Assembly: GCA_965222335.1 (NCBI GenBank)
Contig: OZ244944.1
Coordinates: 3,100,001-3,164,000, forward strand
Reading direction: 5' to 3'
Source: G965222335 sp965222335
GTDB lineage: Bacteria; Pseudomonadota; Gammaproteobacteria; Pseudomonadales; Halieaceae
DNA: 64,000 nt
A program made the translations under genes and the position numbers. Below are positions 1-9,498 of the stretch, piece after piece. The notes under the pieces are model-generated. The model had not been told where the DNA came from, made no database searches, and was given only the letters and a program-made list of their open reading frames with translations. Positions within the stretch are counted from its first letter, which is position 1, and every line of letters starts with the position of its first letter.

Positions 1-390
1 TGCCGTAAGGCGGGCGTGGATGTCCGCTATCCTCTATTCGAGAAAGAAGTCGTGGATTTCAGTTGCACCGTGCCCGCACACATCAAGCTGCCGGGTGATA
101 AGCTCCGTGATTTCTACAAGCGCAGCTTCCGTGGCTTTCTGCCTGACGCCACGCTAAGTAAAAGTAAACATGGTTTTGGTCTGCCTTTTGGGGTCTGGAT
201 GAGAGAGCAACCAGCCCTGCAGGAATTGACGAAAAGTGCCTTGGATGAACTCAGGGGGCGCGGCATTTTTCGCAACGATTTTATTGACACCGCCCTGCGA
301 ATGCACGAATCCGGGCACTCTGGCTATTACGGCGAGTTGATTTGGATTATGGTGGTGCTTGAGCTGTGGCTGAGTAGCCGGGGTAGATAG
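1..390 (+). CDS. AsnB-like asparagine synthase/amidotransferase, C-terminal fragment (5' end outside window)
   Basis: The reading frame is open from base 1 and ends at 390, leaving the last 129 residues of a glutamine-dependent asparagine-synthase-type protein. The visible part has the end of the synthetase domain: the RYPLFEKEVVDFS segment (family pattern: R-x-P-[FL]-x-D/E), the KLPGDKLR stretch, and SKHGFGLPFGVWMRE, which matches the K-x-GF-x-x-P-x-x-x-W-[LM]-R pattern of AsnB. In exosortase A/PEP-CTERM loci such genes sit among sugar-modifying genes and probably amidate or otherwise modify a polysaccharide or its precursor; that role is inferred from context. The deacetylase gene begins 3 bases after the stop. 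The ending GYYGELIWIMVVLELWL is matched by a decayed second copy at 9.5-9.96 kb. Confidence 0.85.
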   Translation, partial: CRKAGVDVRYPLFEKEVVDFSCTVPAHIKLPGDKLRDFYKRSFRGFLPDATLSKSKHGFGLPFGVWMREQPALQELTKSALDELRGRGIFRNDFIDTALRMHESGHSGYYGELIWIMVVLELWLSSRGR

Positions 391-392
391 CA

Positions 393-1334
393 ATGCTGGG
401 GTATGCTTTATCCCTTTTGGGCAGGGCCATGGCCAATGGCAAGCTCTCTATCCTGATCTACCATCAGGTGCTGGCGGAGCCTGACCCCATGAGGCCCTCT
501 GAGCCTACCGCGGCTGTGTTTGACTGGCAGATGGCGCTACTGGCCCGTCACTTTGCGCCTGTTTCGTTGGATGCCGCAGTGGAAGGCCTGGCCGAGGGTA
601 CGCTGCCGGCCAATGCTGCTTGTGTCACCTTTGATGACGGTTACCTGAATAATTTGACGGTAGCCCAACCCATTCTGGCAAAGTACTCGATCCCCGCAAC
701 CGTGTATGTTGCTACGGCATTCAGTCATGGCTTGAATATGTGGAATGACAGGGTGATCAACCTGTTTTCGGACCCTACTCGTAACGTATTAGTTCTAGAT
801 GGCGAGGAACTGAAGCTCGAAAGTTGGTCGCAGCGCAGAGACCTGGCAGAACTTTGGCTTAGGCGGCTCAAGTATTTACCGGTACAGGAGCGGCTTCAGG
901 CTGTAGCCGGCTTCTACGAGCAGAATTCCATAGAAGAACAGTCCCCTCAGATGATGTCACCTGCGCAGATTAGAGCCTTGTCCGCCGCCGGAACTGAGAT
1001 AGGCGCTCATACTGTAAACCACCCAATCCTCATGACATTGTCAGCGGAAGAGCAGGCCTCCGAAATACGAGACAGCAAAGCAATTCTCGAAGAGTGGACT
1101 GGGAAGCCTGTGCGCCATTTCGCGTATCCCAATGGTGTCTGGGGCAAGGACCTGGACGTCACTACTGCTCAACGCGTTCGGGAGGCGGGTTTCAGCACTG
1201 CCGTGACAACTGAGTGGGGGGTGTCGGATAGAGGGACTTCACCTTGGTTGCTGAAGCGTTTTACCCCCTGGGATAGCGTTCCCTGGCGGTTTCATCTGCG
1301 ACTGTTTCGCAACCAGGCAAGTACGTGGCCTTAA
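393..1334 (+). CDS. Polysaccharide deacetylase (NodB-type) family protein
   Basis: This 313-residue protein carries a NodB homology domain, which removes N- or O-acetyl groups from polysaccharides with a bound divalent metal. Visible motifs are VTFDDGY near residue 80 (catalytic and metal Asp pair), IGAHTVNHPIL near residue 208 (metal-binding His-x3-His) and FAYPNG near residue 248. There is no obvious signal peptide, so it may act on lipid-linked or cytoplasmic intermediates. It follows the AsnB-like gene by 2 bases and overlaps the next gene by 10, so it lies inside an operon of exopolysaccharide enzymes. A second in-frame ATG at 429 is a possible alternative start. The substrate is not determined by the sequence. 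Confidence 0.88.
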   Translation: MLGYALSLLGRAMANGKLSILIYHQVLAEPDPMRPSEPTAAVFDWQMALLARHFAPVSLDAAVEGLAEGTLPANAACVTFDDGYLNNLTVAQPILAKYSIPATVYVATAFSHGLNMWNDRVINLFSDPTRNVLVLDGEELKLESWSQRRDLAELWLRRLKYLPVQERLQAVAGFYEQNSIEEQSPQMMSPAQIRALSAAGTEIGAHTVNHPILMTLSAEEQASEIRDSKAILEEWTGKPVRHFAYPNGVWGKDLDVTTAQRVREAGFSTAVTTEWGVSDRGTSPWLLKRFTPWDSVPWRFHLRLFRNQASTWP

Positions 1335-2020
1335 GAAGTTTATTCACTCGGGCCAGAAGCAATCTCCGCGAATTCGGCTGGCGGGTTGGGTTTGCTTTGG
1401 CCGCGCATAGGTTGCTTGGCCGCATTGGCCCGCGTTGTGGCTTGTATTGGTATCAGTTCTATCGGCAACCGTTGTGTGGTGCACCCACTCTGCGAAACAG
1501 TAGCGCAATCACGTTCAGGTGGCTGGACCAATACGAGCACCTGCTGGATGTTCTCCCCCGGCCACTTCCCGATGTCAAAGCGAGGTTTGAGCAACGCGTT
1601 GAGTGTCTTGTCGCATTGAAAGAGGGTGAACTAGTCGCCTGTGCCTGGTTTGGTTTCGAAAAATTTGAAGAGGACGAGGTGCGGTGTACCTTTTTGTTGC
1701 CACGCCAAACCGTGTGGGATTTTGATATCTTCGTTTTTCCGCCATACCGGATTGGCAGGTTATTCATTCGTACATGGCAAGAGGCCAACAGGAAGTTGAC
1801 CGGAGAGGGGTTCTCGGAGTCACTCAGTCGCATATCTGCATACAACCGAAACTCCATTTTGTCGCATAAGAAACTTGGAGCGCAAAAGGTGGGTACGGCG
1901 GTATTTTTGAAGTTTGGTGGAGCGCAGGTCATGGTTGCATCTTTGCGCCCGTATGTCTCGGTGACTTTCCAAAAGGGTCAGCAGCCGTGTATTGATTTCG
2001 GGAATCTCGCTCAGCGATGA
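1325..2020 (+). CDS. GNAT-like acyltransferase-type protein of the exopolysaccharide locus
   Basis: A 231-residue protein starts at a GTG that overlaps the deacetylase end by 10 bases. The C-terminal half (ISAYNRNSILSHKKLGAQKVG, with N, S and HKKLG spaced as in GNAT/FemAB-type folds) resembles the acetyl-CoA-side end of N-acyltransferases. The central region contains LVACAWFGF, a likely strand of such a fold. It overlaps the following hydrolase gene by 4 bases (ATGA), so translation is probably coupled. Position among exosortase-A polysaccharide genes suggests that it acylates a sugar or an amino-sugar precursor, but that is inference. It could also be a family specific to this locus without catalytic activity. 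Confidence 0.6.
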   Translation: MALRSLFTRARSNLREFGWRVGFALAAHRLLGRIGPRCGLYWYQFYRQPLCGAPTLRNSSAITFRWLDQYEHLLDVLPRPLPDVKARFEQRVECLVALKEGELVACAWFGFEKFEEDEVRCTFLLPRQTVWDFDIFVFPPYRIGRLFIRTWQEANRKLTGEGFSESLSRISAYNRNSILSHKKLGAQKVGTAVFLKFGGAQVMVASLRPYVSVTFQKGQQPCIDFGNLAQR

Positions 2021-2808
2021 GTCTAAGCGGCCACTTCATAGACTCAAAAGCGGGGCGGATATTCCTAACCGTCACCGGCTCACTTCCGGCGGATAAAGTG
2101 ATTCTCTGTCTTCCCCCGTTGTTTGAGGAAATGAACCTTGCACGGGCAGTGATCGCCAAGCAGGCGCAATCTTTCGCTGACCATGGCTATACCACCTGTA
2201 TAGTGGATTATTATGGTACTGGTGACAGTGAGGGCGAGACAAATCTCGCGTCCGCTGAGCTCTGGATAGACGACATTGTAGCCGCGAGCCATTGGTTGCT
2301 ACAGCAAGGCGCGAAGCGACTTGTGGTCTGGGGGGTCCGCTTTGGTGGGCTGCTGCTGTTGCACTACCAGAAGCACCTCCACGAAGAACTACCGATATGC
2401 AGCCAGTTGCTATGGAAACCGCTTACTGACGGCAAGCGCTATATCAGCCAGCTGATGCGCCTAAGGCAGGCTGGCTCATTAATTCGTGGCAGTAGAGAGA
2501 AGATCGATTGGCGCGGGCGTGTTGCTATGGGAGAAACGGTTGAGGTGGCCGGGTATCCGGTGAACGAGCAACTGTTGGCCTCAATCGAGGCTCTGAACTT
2601 TTCGGGGTCCACAAAGCCGCAATCGAATGCCCTGTGGCTAGAGTTGGGTGCCCCCGAGGTTCCACCAGCAGTAGGACGTCTGCTAGCCAAGTGGCCCTAT
2701 ACCGACTATGAGCTGCGTGCGATTCCGGGACCCTTATTTTGGCAAATACCGGAAACCTTCTCCGTGCCTGAATTGCACCCTCATGGACTCGCTCTGGTGG
2801 GACGGTAG
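2017..2808 (+). CDS. Exosortase A system-associated hydrolase 2 (alpha/beta-hydrolase fold)
   Basis: A 263-residue alpha/beta-hydrolase-fold protein of the type found only in exosortase A/PEP-CTERM polysaccharide loci. The N-terminal half shows LCLPPLFEEMNLAR, DYYGTGDSEGE and the nucleophile-elbow region LVVWGVRFGGLLLL. The expected G-x-S-x-G serine is replaced by arginine (G-V-R-F-G), so a classical serine hydrolase mechanism is unlikely. My recollection is that this family commonly has R at this position. It overlaps the preceding gene by ATGA and is followed 3 bases later by hydrolase 1; the two form the usual pair. Its substrate is unknown, and a non-catalytic or modified role is possible. 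Confidence 0.85.
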   Translation: MSLSGHFIDSKAGRIFLTVTGSLPADKVILCLPPLFEEMNLARAVIAKQAQSFADHGYTTCIVDYYGTGDSEGETNLASAELWIDDIVAASHWLLQQGAKRLVVWGVRFGGLLLLHYQKHLHEELPICSQLLWKPLTDGKRYISQLMRLRQAGSLIRGSREKIDWRGRVAMGETVEVAGYPVNEQLLASIEALNFSGSTKPQSNALWLELGAPEVPPAVGRLLAKWPYTDYELRAIPGPLFWQIPETFSVPELHPHGLALVGR

Positions 2809-2811
2809 GCT

Positions 2812-3681
2812 GTGGAGAGAGGTATTACAATTCCACTCGAGAACACACAATTGCTGGGTGTCCTGCATGTACCCAATGCGGACGCCGACATCGGCGTGCT
2901 GGTCATCGTCGGTGGCCCACAGTACCGGGTCGGCAGCCACCGGCAATTTGTTCAACTGTCACGGGCTCTAGCGGAGGCGGGGGTTCCTTCCCTGCGCTTT
3001 GACTACCGGGGCATGGGTGACAGCGAGGGAGATAAGCGGGATTTTGTCGATATCGACGAGGACATCAGGGCAGCGTGTGATGTTCTGCAGGCGGAAGCAG
3101 GAGTGCAACGCATAGTCCTCTGGGGCCTGTGTGATGCTGCGTCAGCAGCTATGATGTACGCCCCCCGCGACTCCCGCGTTGCCGGGTTGGTATTGCTGAA
3201 CCCCTGGTTACGAAGCGAGGAAGCCATGGGGCGGGTAATGGTGCGTCACTACTATATGAAGCGTCTGTGGTCCGCTGAATTCTGGCGCAAGTTGCTTGGC
3301 GGGGGCGTGAGACTCCTTGCGAGCGCCCGGGATGCCGCTGGTCATCTTGGTCGTAGCCTCAGAAGCAAGGGGCAGGGAAATGCTGTGGCTTACCAGCAGC
3401 GTATGCAGGTGGCGATGCAGGAATTTACGGGGCCCCTTTGCCTTGTCCTCAGCGGTGATGATCTGACCGCCAGGGAGTTTGCACAGCAAGCGCTGGGTGG
3501 CGAGGGCTGGCCGGTGTTTCATTGTGCTTCGGCACGGGTTTGCCATCTTGAGGGAGCTGATCACACCTGTTCCTCCGGGCGCTTCAAGCGAGAAGTAGAG
3601 AGCCTGACGATAGAGTTAGTGGCTTCCGTTGCTTTTCACACTCCTCCCCGCAACGGCACTATGTCTGCTGGCGCCCCGTAG
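2812..3681 (+). CDS. Exosortase A system-associated hydrolase 1 (alpha/beta-hydrolase fold)
   Basis: A 289-residue alpha/beta-hydrolase-fold protein with GTG start at 2812, three bases after hydrolase 2. Visible landmarks are VIVGGPQYRVGSHRQF (oxyanion-side region), FDYRGMGDSEGD, the elbow LWGLCDAASA near residue 105, LSGDDLTA (probable acid Asp) and EGADHTCSS (probable His). The nucleophile position is cysteine in place of serine (G-L-C-D-A), giving a candidate Cys-Asp-His triad. The family is restricted to exosortase A loci. Its substrate is unknown, with a thioester or ester in polysaccharide or acyl-carrier chemistry being a reasonable guess. It is the last gene of the tight operon starting upstream of base 1. 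Confidence 0.88.
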   Translation: MERGITIPLENTQLLGVLHVPNADADIGVLVIVGGPQYRVGSHRQFVQLSRALAEAGVPSLRFDYRGMGDSEGDKRDFVDIDEDIRAACDVLQAEAGVQRIVLWGLCDAASAAMMYAPRDSRVAGLVLLNPWLRSEEAMGRVMVRHYYMKRLWSAEFWRKLLGGGVRLLASARDAAGHLGRSLRSKGQGNAVAYQQRMQVAMQEFTGPLCLVLSGDDLTAREFAQQALGGEGWPVFHCASARVCHLEGADHTCSSGRFKREVESLTIELVASVAFHTPPRNGTMSAGAP

Positions 3682-4335
3682 CATCCATAAGTAATCGAGC
3701 GAATTCCAGCGTATCTGCTGGTTAACTGTGAAAATCCTATTTGTTTAGGAGTTATCGGTGATACACCGCTGGATTTCGGTTCATCTCGCGATGATCTCGC
3801 TGTAAGTCACCATCATCGCTTTGTCACGGGTGATTAGTTACAGGAATTTCAGGGGAACATTGATCATTTCGCAATTGGCTCTGCGGTCGCCGAATGCCTA
3901 TGTAAGCACGGATGACCTGTGGAGCCTGACCGAAATCTTCGCCTCGGTGCCACCGAGTCCTTGCGCTACCCTCTGGCCACCTCGCGATGTTCAGGACTAG
4001 TGCCTATCATCCTGTGTTTTTTGGCAGGCGAAAGATAGACATAACGTCTTGTTCTCGATGAAGTTCGAAAGCTATGTGGTCTGCCTCAATTGCCCCAATG
4101 GTCCGTTGAATGCTCTTCTCGACATGATTCAGACCGCCGCGTATTCGAAGGTATTAGGCAAGCAATGCAACGCTATTCTCTACGCCACGGGTGGCCAGGG
4201 TCTTTAGAACAGGCTCAGGATAGAAAATATTCTTGCTCCCTACGCCCAGTGTTCTCCCCCGGGAGAGCATCGCTGCTAGTTCTGCATCGACGCCTTTTGC
4301 TATGATTAGTATGTTGAATTCATGTAGGCAATAGC
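3682..4335. other. Non-coding or decayed 654-bp interval
   Basis: No reading frame with a credible start and protein-like composition was found on either strand. A short 71-codon frame at 4090-4305 has no recognisable motif. Base composition is less GC-rich than in the core genes. I see no tRNA, no obvious terminator with a T-run and no insertion-sequence ends. Confidence 0.5.
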
Positions 4336-5331
4336 ATGTTCCTAGCGCATATTCACAACTTCAGGGCCTATGCCATTATAGGTATTGTGGGAGCCCACAC
4401 CCTGCACGCTTTTCAGTGGAACGACTATCCCAGAATCTTCGGTTTATTTGACACACTGTTTAACCAGTCGTCGGTGCTGTTTTTCTTTATAGCAGGGTTC
4501 ATGTTTCAGTACCTGAGTCCCAGGTACGAAAAGTGGAATTACTGGCGCCAAAAGGTTCGTAACGTCATCACGCCATACCTCGTGCTTTCGCTGCCGGCGA
4601 TAATCTACTACACGCAATTTGCGCAGCAGGACAACACATGGACTGGGTTCTACGACAACCCGCTGTACGAGCAGGTGTTTTTCTTCTTAATCACTGGCAA
4701 GCACCTAGCGCCCTTTTGGTTCGTACCCACCATTGCGATTTTCTACCTGCTCGCACCATTGCTAGTAAAGGCTGACAGGGACAGGAGAATATACTGGCTG
4801 CTGCCCGTATTCATGGCAGTCTCGTTTTTCCTCGGGCGCGACGGGGCCCTGGGGCCGATCAACAAAGCGGTTTATCTCTTTTCCGTTTACTTGTTCGGTA
4901 TGTTCGCCTCCAGGCACCACGACCGGTTTCTGGCTGTGGTTGGACGCTGCCAGTGGTGGCTCCTAGCCGTCGCCCTGGTGTTGATTTTCGGTAATACCCT
5001 GAACGACGAGTATGCGCGTTTTGTCCAGTACGTGCTGAAGATGGTCATGTGTCCGCTACTGTTGTATTACTTCAATCAAATTGAAGGCCTGCTAGGGCAC
5101 AGGTTCAGCTACATCGCGCATATCAGCTTCGGCATTTTCTTTATCCACGCCTACGTCTTGCCGGTGGTCAAGATTCTCTACCTGCAACTCTCGGGGGCTG
5201 AGGGATTCCCGGAAGGCAACGTGCTAAATTACATGCTAGCCACTGCCGCGGTGCTGGGCGGCTGTACCCTGATTATCTGGGTTTGCCAAAAGGCTACGGG
5301 CAGATACAGCAGGATGATTCTCGGAGCATGA
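4336..5331 (+). CDS. Acyltransferase 3 family membrane protein
   Basis: A 331-residue integral membrane protein starting IHNFRAYAIIGIVGAHTLHAF. The first helix carries R and H at positions matching the conserved R/H motif of the acyltransferase-3 (OafA/NodX-type) family, which transfers acetyl or other acyl groups to surface sugars across the inner membrane. About ten hydrophobic segments can be counted. FFFIAGFMFQYLSP and the HLAPFWFVPTIAIFYLLAPL stretch match the usual second and fourth helix motifs. It stands alone, flanked by 650 and 1090 bp without intact genes. O-acylation of the exopolysaccharide is the most likely role from context. No strong Shine-Dalgarno sequence is visible before this ATG. 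Confidence 0.85.
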   Translation: MFLAHIHNFRAYAIIGIVGAHTLHAFQWNDYPRIFGLFDTLFNQSSVLFFFIAGFMFQYLSPRYEKWNYWRQKVRNVITPYLVLSLPAIIYYTQFAQQDNTWTGFYDNPLYEQVFFFLITGKHLAPFWFVPTIAIFYLLAPLLVKADRDRRIYWLLPVFMAVSFFLGRDGALGPINKAVYLFSVYLFGMFASRHHDRFLAVVGRCQWWLLAVALVLIFGNTLNDEYARFVQYVLKMVMCPLLLYYFNQIEGLLGHRFSYIAHISFGIFFIHAYVLPVVKILYLQLSGAEGFPEGNVLNYMLATAAVLGGCTLIIWVCQKATGRYSRMILGA

Positions 5332-6423
5332 GAAATACGGACCTGTTCGTGACCGTCAAGCCTTAACTTGGGCGATGAGAGGAAAAGTTTAACCTGACCC
5401 GTGGTCCAGCGTGTGTGAGCCCAGTTGCGGCCTCGGACGCTGCCATTTACATCGACAAGGATTCCGGCCGTGCGAGTGGGTAGGTTGGTGGACAGCCTGT
5501 CGCTGGCAGCCGGGCTTGGCGCTACGCCATTCCCGTCCCTCGCGAGCGGGTGAGCGAGGTAGAGCTTTTCCTCCTGCGGGCGGATTGTAGGTTGCGCCTG
5601 AAGGATCATAGTTCGACCGCCTACAAAGCTGGCCCCTACGGCTTGGAAAGATAAGTCTCGTTCACACCCACTAGGACTGTCCCGGATTGAATGGCATGCA
5701 AGGGATAAAGCAGGAGATCGACCCAGGAAAGAGATCCGCGGCCCTTCATCGTGCCAATCGCGAATCCCAATACGTGCTCAGGCGCTTGTCCACGAGCTTC
5801 GCTCTAACCTTCACAGTGACGCTCTATGGGCAACACGTCAAAACGATGTTGATAATGATGCTCTAGCCCGTACCGCGAGGCGACAAGGTTCTTGATGTGT
5901 TATGTGGCTGCACCAGGATGGCTGCGCCTGAGCACACCACAACGAGGTCTCATATACTTTTGGCCCAGGTGCTTTTCTGGATTCGAAAGAGACGGTGCCC
6001 GATGGCACGGTCGTGGAGATGGACTACTCCCGCGTTGCAAACGTCGACGCCGGATTCAGAGTGATGCCCTTATTGATCCGGGTTTGCGCAGGCATCCGTC
6101 GCCTAGTGTTCCAGTGCATGGCAATACCGAGGTATCGTCCGTCCAATCTGCGATTATGCGCAAAATGCTTTTCACTCCGCGGGTGTTGAGATGGTCGAAC
6201 TAATGCTGGTAGGCGTGGTCTTCTGGCGATTGAAATCCTCGGAGATCGGGCGACACTATGCCTCGTATCAGGCTGGTATTCCACTCATGGCGCTGTTGAA
6301 ATTTGAGGGGCCGGCTCTCCGCGCGAGAGCGGGGCTGGAGAGACCCGGATGGCTGCAAGGTCCGCACCATCTAGCCGGGGAATTTGTGATAAACTCTAGC
6401 TCCCTTTAGCCTGAGTCTCGGGC
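5332..6423. other. Non-coding or decayed 1.1-kb interval
   Basis: No intact gene is supported. Short frames exist on both strands (a 126-codon minus-strand frame at 5229-5609, which overlaps the acyltransferase end, and 60-100-codon frames at 5892-6409), but none shows a family motif or a good ribosome-binding site. The sequence reads as eroded genes or foreign DNA; I could not identify the source. Confidence 0.45.
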
Positions 6424-8181
6424 TTAGCGCGCCGGCTCGGGCTGCCGCCATTGCTGCCACGGCGGTGGCGGTATTGTGGCGATAAAGGCCTGAAGCATCG
6501 CCTCGACTTCGCCATCCACCACCTCCGGCGAGGAGCAACGATTGTTTTTGTAATCCACAAAGCGCTTGCTGTTGTCATAACGGTGACGGCCATTTTCGCC
6601 CATACCTTTCGGCACATGGTCGTGGAACAGGGCGTCGGGCTTGGCCCCATCATCGAGGCAGTTGCCGCTAACATGGATACGCTGGCGTTCGATCCATCCC
6701 GGCGGGATTTTTTCCGGCGCGCGCCGTACACTCGCGGTCGGCCCGTCCCTGACCGAGGGGTAGGTTCCATCGGACATTAGCGCATAATAGCGTCCGTGTC
6801 CCGGGTTCTCACCGTAGGTCTGTATCACACGACTCCGGACCACAAACGAGTCCAGCATAGCCGGCGCCCGCCAGAAAGCCTCACTCCATGCCGATGATGG
6901 CTGCTCCAGCCGGCCTTCGTACCAAGCCGGACCGTAGTAGGGGTCGACGCCGGGCTCACCATCCACCTGTCGATAAATTCGGGGGAGATCGCAGCCGGCC
7001 CCCAGGGCATCGCGAAACTGCCACTGGATGGCCTGCGGGTTACTATTCCCACGAATCACATGGTTGACGGCAGTGACGCCGTCCAGTACAGCCCGGTTAC
7101 AGGATGCCATCGATATCGGCGCCAGCCCCCCTTTTCCTAGCCAGGGCCGCTTGGGATCGGCGAAATCCGGATCCTCGAAGGGCTCGCCGTGAACCCCCTC
7201 ATTGCTAAACAGGCTGTTGCGCACCACGACATTCTGTCCGGTGAACTTGGCGGCGTGCTTACCAGGAATCCACGGACCCATTAACAGACTGTCCTCAATC
7301 CAGTTTAGATAGGTCCGGTCCATGTAAATAGTGTGGCTGTTCCTGGCGCGGGCCAAAACGTTCTTCAGGTAGAGCCGGTTGTCGACGGGACGGCTTTCCG
7401 AGACCGTTTCGTAGGAGGCCATAAGGAAGCGGCCGAAACACTTGCCGGTAAGGCTGACGCCGATCACTGTCTTGCCCTTGGCGCGGTCCCCCAACTGGAT
7501 GCAGTTGGCGCCGCGCAGACGGAGATTGATAAGGACGAGGCGAGAATCCTCCTCCGCTACATTCCAGTTAAAAAACGTCGAGGGGCCGGGGTTCGCCCCG
7601 GAAAGGAGCACTGGGCGCAGGTTGTCGGGCTTGTAGGTGCCGATCACCACTAGGCTCTCCTGTCCCGCGGCGAGGTAGGGAGCCTGGTCCGGCGCCAGCG
7701 CCAGGTCTTGGGTAATGATCGCCACCTGCCGACGCCCACTGGACAAGCTCTTCAGGTCCGCCGGCGTACTCACTTCCCGGCAACGATGGCCCGGAAACTG
7801 GCGTAAGTCGAGGTTGCCGCAGCCCTGAAGCGCTTGCCCGTCGATGGAGAATATCCGGGTGTCATAGGCGGCCATGTAACAGTTGTCACGCCCGTTACCC
7901 AGCGGGTCATTGGGCAGGTCACGGTAAGCGGCAATGGGCCGAAAGTCTGCACCGCCATTGCGAAGCTTTGGGCACCAGACCGGGCCAAAGCGAATCGGCT
8001 GCTGCGAGGTATTGGCGCCGGCTACAGCGGTGGCGGCCGGCGCCGTGGACATCACCGCCTCGCGCGGTCTCGGCTCACCTCTCGCGGCAAGCTCGGAACG
8101 GTTCAACGACACCACGCCAAGGGCAAATAAGATTCCCCCCGCAGCGATAGTAAAGCTCCGCGATCGAGACCAATGTTGCAT
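6424..8181 (-). CDS. Secreted or membrane-anchored right-handed beta-helix-type protein
   Basis: I chose the ATG at 8181 (585 residues) because it directly precedes a hydrophobic segment (SFTIAAGGILFALGVVSL), a signal peptide or N-terminal anchor; the open frame extends 35 codons further upstream. The middle part (about residues 180-400) has short repeating strand patterns rich in V/I/L, N and G, such as LVLINLRLRGANCIQLG, VIGVSLTGKCFGRF and VVVRNSLFSNEGVHG, typical of parallel beta-helix proteins that bind or cleave polysaccharides. I did not recognise a specific lyase family or a catalytic set. It runs opposite to its neighbours and is isolated by decayed DNA. A role in trimming or binding the local exopolysaccharide is plausible only from context. 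Confidence 0.65.
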   Translation of the reverse strand: MQHWSRSRSFTIAAGGILFALGVVSLNRSELAARGEPRPREAVMSTAPAATAVAGANTSQQPIRFGPVWCPKLRNGGADFRPIAAYRDLPNDPLGNGRDNCYMAAYDTRIFSIDGQALQGCGNLDLRQFPGHRCREVSTPADLKSLSSGRRQVAIITQDLALAPDQAPYLAAGQESLVVIGTYKPDNLRPVLLSGANPGPSTFFNWNVAEEDSRLVLINLRLRGANCIQLGDRAKGKTVIGVSLTGKCFGRFLMASYETVSESRPVDNRLYLKNVLARARNSHTIYMDRTYLNWIEDSLLMGPWIPGKHAAKFTGQNVVVRNSLFSNEGVHGEPFEDPDFADPKRPWLGKGGLAPISMASCNRAVLDGVTAVNHVIRGNSNPQAIQWQFRDALGAGCDLPRIYRQVDGEPGVDPYYGPAWYEGRLEQPSSAWSEAFWRAPAMLDSFVVRSRVIQTYGENPGHGRYYALMSDGTYPSVRDGPTASVRRAPEKIPPGWIERQRIHVSGNCLDDGAKPDALFHDHVPKGMGENGRHRYDNSKRFVDYKNNRCSSPEVVDGEVEAMLQAFIATIPPPPWQQWRQPEPAR

Positions 8182-9498
8182 CAATGTTTGCCTGCCTCCC
8201 TCAACGGCGCCTCCTGGCGCGTGCCTGGACATACCCCGTGCCATGATTCGCAGCCCGCTTTCGTGGGATTCGGGGCAGTCGCACAATTACGTTAACACAA
8301 ACGCCCGCCCATTTATGTGATAAAAGGGCCACTCGATTAACAGCCCAGCCTCACGGCCCTATCCGATACAGGGCGGCAAATAAAATGCCGCGCCTCAGCG
8401 CAGAATACCAGCGGCGCCCTCCTGCAGAGGCCATATAAAAACGGTAACGGCATCGTTGGCCATAAGGTGCAAGCCAGCACCGACTGGTACGGCGACGATA
8501 GCGACTGCCCCGATCACAGAGGCCAGCGACGAACACTGGGATAGCCTCCAAATTTCTTCCATGTCGGCAGTGGCAAAGCGCGGCAGTAGCAACTCATGCC
8601 AAAGATCAGCAAGCACTTATAGGTGGCCTCCGACATGTTGCCAACTAGAAGGGCGTGTTAGTCTTTCAGGACAATCGCCCACCTGATGGCCACTAGATAA
8701 TCAAGTGGCTTTACTCAGAACTAGACTAGGACTCAGAATTCTCGAGCAAAGTCCAGCTACTTGTAAACTTCAGGATACCGACTTTCCAGCAGATGGCGAT
8801 GAGCTAGCCAAGGGGGCAGCAGTTGTAAGATGTGGCGGATGCACGGGTCGCAAGCAATCTCCCGGCAGTGCAGCGACCGTCATAATAGCGAATTCGACCA
8901 GCGTATTCTTTGAGCCCTGCAGGGTCGAGCCGGTGTCGTAGAAGGGTGTTTGCTAGGATTGCCGTCCAGAATGATCGGCAGGTCCACATTGGCGGCCAGT
9001 GTGTTGAGCCAAGCGACAAGAGTTGTCGCTATCGCCATAAGGCAAAACCTCTGAGCTGATCAATCAGAAGCGGATTATGGTGCTGACGAAATCGATCAGT
9101 CGTACCGCTCAGCGCATGGCTAGAGTCCGCATTGTGCCGTATACAAAGCAAGTTTTAGGATCGGCAGCGAAGTGGGTGTTCATAGTGTCTTGGCAGTCAT
9201 ATGATGAGCCACGATCTATGCTGTAGAATCTCCTCATGATGAGTTATGTGGCCTGCGCCCACTGAGCAATTTATCACGCAAACAAAAATTTGGCACCAGC
9301 GAATAGCATGACATTTTTAGGTCCCTACATGGCAGGCCACTTCCTCCTACACGGTAGGGCAACGGCAGCCGCAGCGGAATGTGCGGCTGGATATCACTAT
9401 CGCGGCCTCTCTGGTGGCTTCACCGTCAGTGCCAACGTCGCAAATATAGAGGGCCACACCTTTACAAGCTCTGGTTCTACCCTCAGTGAACAGGCGGG
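8182..9498. other. Long intergenic region with decayed coding traces
   Basis: About 1.3 kb without an intact gene. On the minus strand at 8395-8616 a 73-codon frame reads like the hydrophobic part of a membrane protein (ELLLPRFATADMEEIW, then ASVIGAVAIVAVPVGAGLHL) and could be the remnant of a polysaccharide flippase. A second stretch near 8940-9020 on the minus strand also has protein-like composition in a broken frame. Neither identification is secure. Confidence 0.4.

Noticed and set aside
4090..4305. A 71-codon frame upstream of the acyltransferase gene
   Set aside because: No start signal, no motif and composition like random frames.
5229..5609. A 126-codon minus-strand frame
   Set aside because: Overlaps the 3' end of the acyltransferase gene, lacks a family motif and its composition is Arg/Pro-rich as in non-coding GC-rich frames. 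I considered a transposase remnant but found no catalytic motif or terminal repeats.
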